In this document: positions 59,001 through 64,000 of the stretch, one piece after another
Layout: the number at the start of each line of letters is the position of its first letter
Position numbering within the stretch: position 1 is the first letter of the stretch
NCBI GenBank assembly: GCA_002189035.1
Contig: NEEC01000015.1
Coordinates: 992,001 to 1,056,000, forward strand
Direction: 5' to 3'
Origin: Utricularia gibba
Lineage: Eukaryota; Streptophyta; Magnoliopsida; Lamiales; Lentibulariaceae
Length of the DNA stretch: 64,000 nucleotides
Notes under the pieces: model-generated
What the model was told of the DNA's origin: nothing
Databases searched by the model: none
The model's input: only the letters and a program-made list of their open reading frames with translations
Translations under genes and position numbers: made by a program

Positions 59001-62000
59001 AATTTTTTTGTGACGGGGGGAGGTAATTTTCTGAAAACTTTATTTTTTTTGTTGGAGAATGCGTGCATCATCACGTGCCACAATAGTACCGGGATTTATT
59101 ATAACCAATAATATTAAATTATAACTCACGATTAAAATATTTTTGATATGATTTATGTTTTTTATGTATTTGTAATTCATGTTTAATCGTTTGGTTTATG
59201 GAATTCTTAATTTCAACAAGATTGGAACATGATTCAGCATCATATGCAAAATGAGTATGAAACGACAAAGTAAAAAACATAAAATCATAGAAGTTGAATG
59301 GTTAAAAAAAGCACTTTGTATACCGAGAATGTACGTAACATTTGGAATCTAGCATCCATTACAGATGAAAAATGAGATGTAATAACAAAAAGGATCTTCC
59401 AATCTTATATTTGATGTTTTACTTCAAAATAAAAAAACGTAAAATCGTAAAGATGGAATGTGAAAATAAACACATGAGTTGGTGGGAAGTGATAAGGCGG
59501 TTGTTGGATGGTAAAAGGAATGGTTGAAAGTGGTCACCTTCCTCATGAATACGACTGTAGATGTGGATAAAAAGCTAAAGGTTGTGAGCGAGTGAGTGAG
59601 TGAATGATGAGCAGCTTTGTAGTGTCAAGTGCGGGTGTATTGGGGGTGTGGGTGGGGCCCCTCCTGGAATTAAAAATAATAAATTATTATCAAGGGAAAC
59701 ATGCAGAAGGAATTAAATTAACGTTGCCCGCATGTGAAGCATGGGGATGCATCATGTGTCATCCATGTGGACGCACCTTTTCTTTTTATTCTCTTCATTT
59801 ATAACCACAACCCCATCGTGGGATGCTTTATTTATTTATTCATTTTTACTTACTTTTTTGCTTTTCGCGCTCCCGCTTCTAAATTCATGTTAAAATTAAT
59901 GTAAAAAATATAATCAAATACGTATATTGAATAAAAACCAATTTATAACTATATACCAAACAAGCACGGGATTTATATTGTTATTTGGGGTAGATGTTCG
60001 AAACGTACAAACTAAATTAGTATTCTGTAAAATTTTTGAAACCTATTTTTAATTTTTAAAAAATAAAAATAAAAAATAAAAGTAATCAAATTCTTAATCT
60101 TTCAAAATTAACTTTTATAATATAATTTTTAAAATATTTTTGATATATTTAATTTTACAATTAAAATTATTATAAAATAAAACTATTTTTATTTTTAAAA
60201 AACAGTAGATTTTAAATATTTTTTAAAACACTAATTAAATCATAAGTCTCCAAATCATGCATACATCACCTCCATCTTCCGGAGCTTGCGCCCACGATAT
60301 CTGTGCCGCCGGAAAGGACGCCTCCCTCCGTACTGGAATTCCGCCGGAGGGCTATCCAGCCCGAACTTGTGCTCATTACAGAATCCCAAATCCGCTGCGG
60401 CTTTAAATGGGTTCATGATCTCATTGTCGGGCACTAATTCTATGCACAGATGTTGTCTTTTTTAGGTCAACATAACAATACTTTTATTTGTATTGGAAAT
60501 AAACAAAGCAAATAGTGTGCGCCAACCAAGAATGCTTCCTCCTAAGGCATTATTTTCAACATCATTCTTGCAATCTCAGGGTTTTGGCACATAAACCCTA
60601 GCAAAATGAAAATCCAAAAAATTTAAGAAACTTTCTTTATTTACAAGAGAAGCATAGCCTCTAAACTACAAAAAAAAGGTGAAAAACCACCACCATTATC
60701 AAGATTCATGCTTTGTAATCCGCATATTTGAAATGGAAGAATTACAACTCTTCATTAATCTAATGACTCAACAAGATATTTAAATCTTTCAATGGGTGAT
60801 AAGGTGTTATTCGACATTATTAAATTCGATATTGTATTGTTGAAGTAGCTCCAACAATTTTTATATAATATATCTTTGATTTCATCCCCTATGTACGATG
60901 AAGAGAATATCATTGACGTGTTTATTCAATCAACACCACATCATTTAACAAATATCAAAATGTTTTTGAATAGATACGACAATATTTTTCACATTAAACA
61001 ATTATTATGAGATATTTTTATATGTAGGATGAAAATAATATTTTACGGAATATTTAACGTGTTTATTTCATGTATTTAAATAAATTTGGGGTATGAGTAT
61101 TTTTTAAAATCTATGTACATGAATTTATTTAGAACCATATCCTTTCTTACCTTATTTAATGCCAATTTGAATCGTATTAATTAAATATTATCTAAGGAAA
61201 ATAAATTTTTGTATTAACTTTATTTAAATTCAAGTAAATTAAATTCGACCCCTTTTATACTACTCTCGTCAATCAAACACTTATTTACTGATTATTAACA
61301 TTTCATGGAAATCATTTTAAATGGCTTAAATTATGCTAACCCATGGTTCACATTCCTCCTCTGAGCATAGGAGGAAGATATTCTCCAAACAAGCATTTTG
61401 GGAATGATTTAGAAAAGTGTGAATACGTTGATATGTGTATGATAAAAATTTGACGTACTAATTATTTTTATTTTTATATGACGATGATACTCTTCAACTT
61501 GCCAAGTCGAAAACAAATGTCGTATTTTCCGATTATTTTATCATAGATGGGTTTCCATTAATCCAGATTTAGGAAGTGGATAATACTTCAGTATGGGACT
61601 CGATCCGGACAGCAAATCTCCGTTGGGATTCTTGTCCACACAACAAGGGATAAATAGGCTAGCCCTTCGAATTGACGCTTCACCCGTTTCCATTTTGGGC
61701 TTTATATTTTGGGCCCTGCATATGAATTGGGCTCCATGTGCTGTTTGGGAGGGTCCAGTAGGAGCATGCCCAACAGTTTCTAATCGCGCTGTTTATTGCA
61801 AAACGCACCGTTTTGGGTATGTGACGGAGACATCATCATCCAAATAAACTCGGACAAGGTTGTCCGTAATCGTGGTACACGATGGATTCCATACTTTCTT
61901 GTGTCGGATTGCTCTCTTTTGTGAGGATCAACGGTCTTGATTAGGGTTGGCTCCCCATAGAAGAAGTCAATTCGTGTAATCCATTTGGAAAAAGCAATGG

Positions 62001-62958
62001 GTTTGTTCTATCAACGTGTTTAAATTCAGAAATGAAGCAGCTTTCCGTTTTTCCTGCAGGCAGTCAGCCTGATTTTTTGGGAGAATTAAGTCCACATTTT
62101 AGGGTTGTCGTTTCCTAATGAAGAAAAAAAAAAGCCTGATGACAAGGAATCGCAGTGTAACATGTTAGATATGATGTCCTGAAAAAAATATATGTAACTA
62201 ATTAAGAGAAAATTAAAAAAAAAAACAATATCTCAAATTTCAGTCGATATAAATATTTTAATTCTTTAAGTCTTAAAATTTTAAAAAATACATCTCAAAT
62301 TATCAAAATCGTGTAACAAAGATCCAAACGGTTTTTATTTTTTAAAAAAAATGAACTGGTATACAGTGTTGTGGATCGATTCTAGTTTCAAACCCAATAA
62401 ATTTTCGTGCTAGGTGTTTTCGTATTTGTGTTTAAAATTCAATAAATCAAATAATATCTTTATTAGAGTTATATAACATTTATATATCATATAATTTTAA
62501 GTAGTGATAATTATATTGTATCTCGTATGAAGCACCATTATAATGATTTTCTATTAAGGTTAAAATCGATTAATTTTGATAACATGATGAATGAAATATA
62601 TAATTTCATTAATTTGGAGGTGAACTATTTATAATAAGATAAATTTAGGTTTTTATGATGTAATTTTAAAAATTGAGAATTAAACTATTTATATCGACTA
62701 TAAATTGTAGTGATATTGGAAAATTTCACCAATTAATTAATTAAAATTGTTTTGCCTCTAAGTTATTGATAGTACAATGGGAGTGACTTTGTTTGGTGTG
62801 AATTGGTGCATGGGACTTTGGAACCCCTTGTGATTGAGTTGGGTTTGCATCTTGAAGGATTTTATTTCATTTCGAGGTACACACCAAAGCACAAGTGTTA
62901 TTCACCACAGTTGAGAAATATACATACTTGTTGAGATGGTAAGGTGAAGAGGTAAAAT
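56015..62958. other. Gene desert, about 6.9 kb
   Basis: Mostly A/T-rich. Likely holds the upstream promoter of the trihelix gene (to about 56800, with a 21-nt poly-T at 56797-56818). An (AAT)n microsatellite lies at about 58407-58432 and an A/T palindrome at 58655-58695. Two local exceptions are described as findings: a G/C-rich minus-strand frame at 60255-60420 and a Site II cluster at 61697-61735. No supported gene. Confidence 0.45.
60255..60440 (-). other. G/C-rich open-frame island of unknown family
   Basis: In an otherwise A/T-rich desert, the minus strand has an open frame of about 60 codons ending at TGA 60255-60257. It reads MNPFKAAADLGFCNEHKFG and then a Pro-rich turn and an Arg-rich end (GGRRPFRRHRYRGRKLRK). 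Composition and charge look coding, but I recognise no family and no start with a leader. It may be a gene fragment or terminal exon. Confidence 0.3.
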
Positions 62959-63588
62959 TTAGAAGCTCGTGGATCCGACAAGCTTGGTTAGGCCAAAGGT
63001 GATGGCCATGGCCAGCCACCCCCCTACCAAGACCCTCACGGCGGAGCGCACCACCGGGGCCCGACCGAGAGCCGCCCCGGCCCACCCGAACACCACCAAC
63101 GCCACGCTCACCGACGTGACCACCGCGACAACCCTGAGCTTATACTCCTTGATGAAGCAAGCGGCCAACAAGGGCACCATGGCGCCCAGGGAGAAGGAAA
63201 GGGCCGATGCCATGGACGCTTGTATGGGATTGGGTAAAGAGGGGCTGTCTTCCACGTCATTTGCAGCGCCAGCGGCTTTGTTTTCTCTTCGGAGCTGGGC
63301 CAGCTCTATGTCCAGCTGGGAGTAAACGGAGACGAATTCGCCGATGGCCATGGAACAGGCCCCGGCCACCAGGCCGGAGAACCCCGCCAGAATCATCGTC
63401 TTGATGTCGGTCTTGACAGCCCCTACGCCCACCATGAGGGAGGCCGTGGAGAGGATTCCGTCGTTGGCGCCGAGGACGGCGGCACGTAGCCACTGGGAAC
63501 GCTTCGAGTAGTCAAAATCCTCGCCATGCTCGACGTCAGCTGGTGGTATGGTCTGTTGCTCAGGGAGGCTTGATTTTTCGGCATCCAT
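62959..63588 (-). CDS. Vacuolar iron transporter-like (VTL/nodulin-21-type) protein
   Basis: Intronless, 209 aa, minus strand. Members of the CCC1/VIT family move Fe2+ (or Mn2+) into the vacuole; the VTL subgroup lacks the long cytosolic metal-binding domain. Membrane segments: WLRAAVLGANDGILSTASLM, the MILAGFSGLVAGACSMAIGE segment, then SALSFSLGAMVPLLAACF, VVTSVSVALVVFGWAGAAL and VLVGGWLAMAITFGLTKL. The ANDGI and SMAIGEFVSV motifs are diagnostic. The short hydrophilic loop (LRRENKAAGAANDVEDSPS) replaces the metal-binding domain of VIT1. Codon use is strongly G/C-rich, unlike the desert around it. A TATATATA box at about 63666 lies 80 bp upstream. Close Arabidopsis relatives are At1g21140/At1g76800 (from memory). 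Confidence 0.93.
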   Translation of the reverse strand: MDAEKSSLPEQQTIPPADVEHGEDFDYSKRSQWLRAAVLGANDGILSTASLMVGVGAVKTDIKTMILAGFSGLVAGACSMAIGEFVSVYSQLDIELAQLRRENKAAGAANDVEDSPSLPNPIQASMASALSFSLGAMVPLLAACFIKEYKLRVVAVVTSVSVALVVFGWAGAALGRAPVVRSAVRVLVGGWLAMAITFGLTKLVGSTSF

Positions 63589-64000
63589 TGCCGGACAGTG
63601 CCCTGATCCTGCGGCGACGGATCACTGATGTTATCGGTGGTTACCGGAGTTCATCAACCTTCTAGTATATATAAGAGAAAAAAGACCTGTTTTCTAGGCT
63701 TTTACTTCATCATTCCATTTCTTTTTTTATTTTTCAAAAACGCTACCACACAAATATTTGATGGTTCATAAATTTTCGCACCTCTCATTCTTTATCTGTA
63801 TGATGCATGACGCTAGAATCCACTTGCATTGGATTTTCAAGGTCTATTTACAGGTTTTAAATCTGGAAAAGCATTTTGGAAATAGTGATGTGCAACAAGG
63901 AGAGTTAAAGCATGATCATTTTATTTTGAATGTAAAACAAACATCCCAATCAACAAGAAAACACATGAGGCAGAGGGTGTTAGCTACTAGCCACGTCTTC
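63589..64000 (-). promoter_or_regulatory. Promoter of the VTL gene
   Basis: The minus-strand TATA-like element (63666-63673) fits a transcription start about 50 bp before the ATG. Beyond it the sequence is A/T-rich without a further feature. Confidence 0.5.

Noticed and set aside
61593-61847. 84-codon open frame as a protein gene
   Set aside because: Composition is not coding-like and no motif is present; the promoter-like words overlap the frame.
1-64000. CRISPR arrays, bacterial operons, phage or viral insertions
   Set aside because: The window is plant nuclear DNA; no regularly spaced repeats and no viral polymerase, capsid or reverse-transcriptase motifs were seen.

Overview
The window is nuclear DNA of a flowering plant, most likely a eudicot. 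Genes have many short GT-AG introns (plus one GC-AG), A/T-rich intergenic DNA and plant-only families: VQ proteins, trihelix factors, STAY-GREEN-like, thylakoid ascorbate peroxidase, filament-like plant protein and PPR. I give 17 protein-coding loci with exon models, one serine-carboxypeptidase relic, several promoters and repeats. Models were built by hand from splice sites, frame and family motifs. Total coding length is divisible by three in every model, after allowing for the single-base gaps below. RNA genes were not found by eye; no covariance search was possible.

Layout. 1-4344 (+): AT-hook/TDBD/PHD/GNAT chromatin protein (IDM1-like). 5496-6387 (+): USP-domain protein. 7492-9404 (-): filament-like plant protein. 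9405-13371: gene-poor. 13372-15785 (+): IAA-amino-acid hydrolase, ILL6 type. 16047-18800 (-): thylakoid ascorbate peroxidase, divergent with a PPR gene at 19119-20909 (+). 22068-30245 (+): SDG8/ASHH2-type histone methyltransferase. 30944-32370 (+): RimP-like plastid protein. 32987-33270 (+): carboxypeptidase relic. 33687-35175 (-): SBDS, divergent with a putative plastid membrane protein at 35501-36436 (+). 37791-39595 (+): OBL1-type class 3 lipase. 39825-40953 (-): STAY-GREEN-like. 41791-42492 (-): MGSCISK-type protein, divergent with a Utp12-domain protein at 42911-44291 (+). 44650-44952 and 45956-46336 (+): two tandem VQ genes. 46340-54290: mostly gene-poor. 54292-56014 (-): GT-2-type trihelix factor. 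56015-62958: gene desert. 62959-63588 (-): vacuolar iron transporter-like.

Functional themes are chromatin (IDM1-like, SDG8), ribosome biogenesis (SBDS, Utp12, RimP-like) and chloroplast function (tAPX, SGRL, RimP-like, the 35501 gene). This is a housekeeping euchromatic segment. From memory, many Arabidopsis counterparts lie on chromosome 1 (At1g43-45 and At1g76-77), which suggests an ancestral collinear block.

The most striking signal is technical or evolutionary. Six otherwise well-preserved genes carry ten frameshifts in total, and each is repaired by adding exactly one base, usually in a G/C run. This looks like systematic homopolymer shortening in the assembly rather than ten independent mutations. 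Annotation made directly from this sequence would truncate SBDS, SDG8, the trihelix factor, the lipase, the Utp12 protein and the IDM1-like protein. I did not find a convincing new biological system; the best leads are listed as findings.
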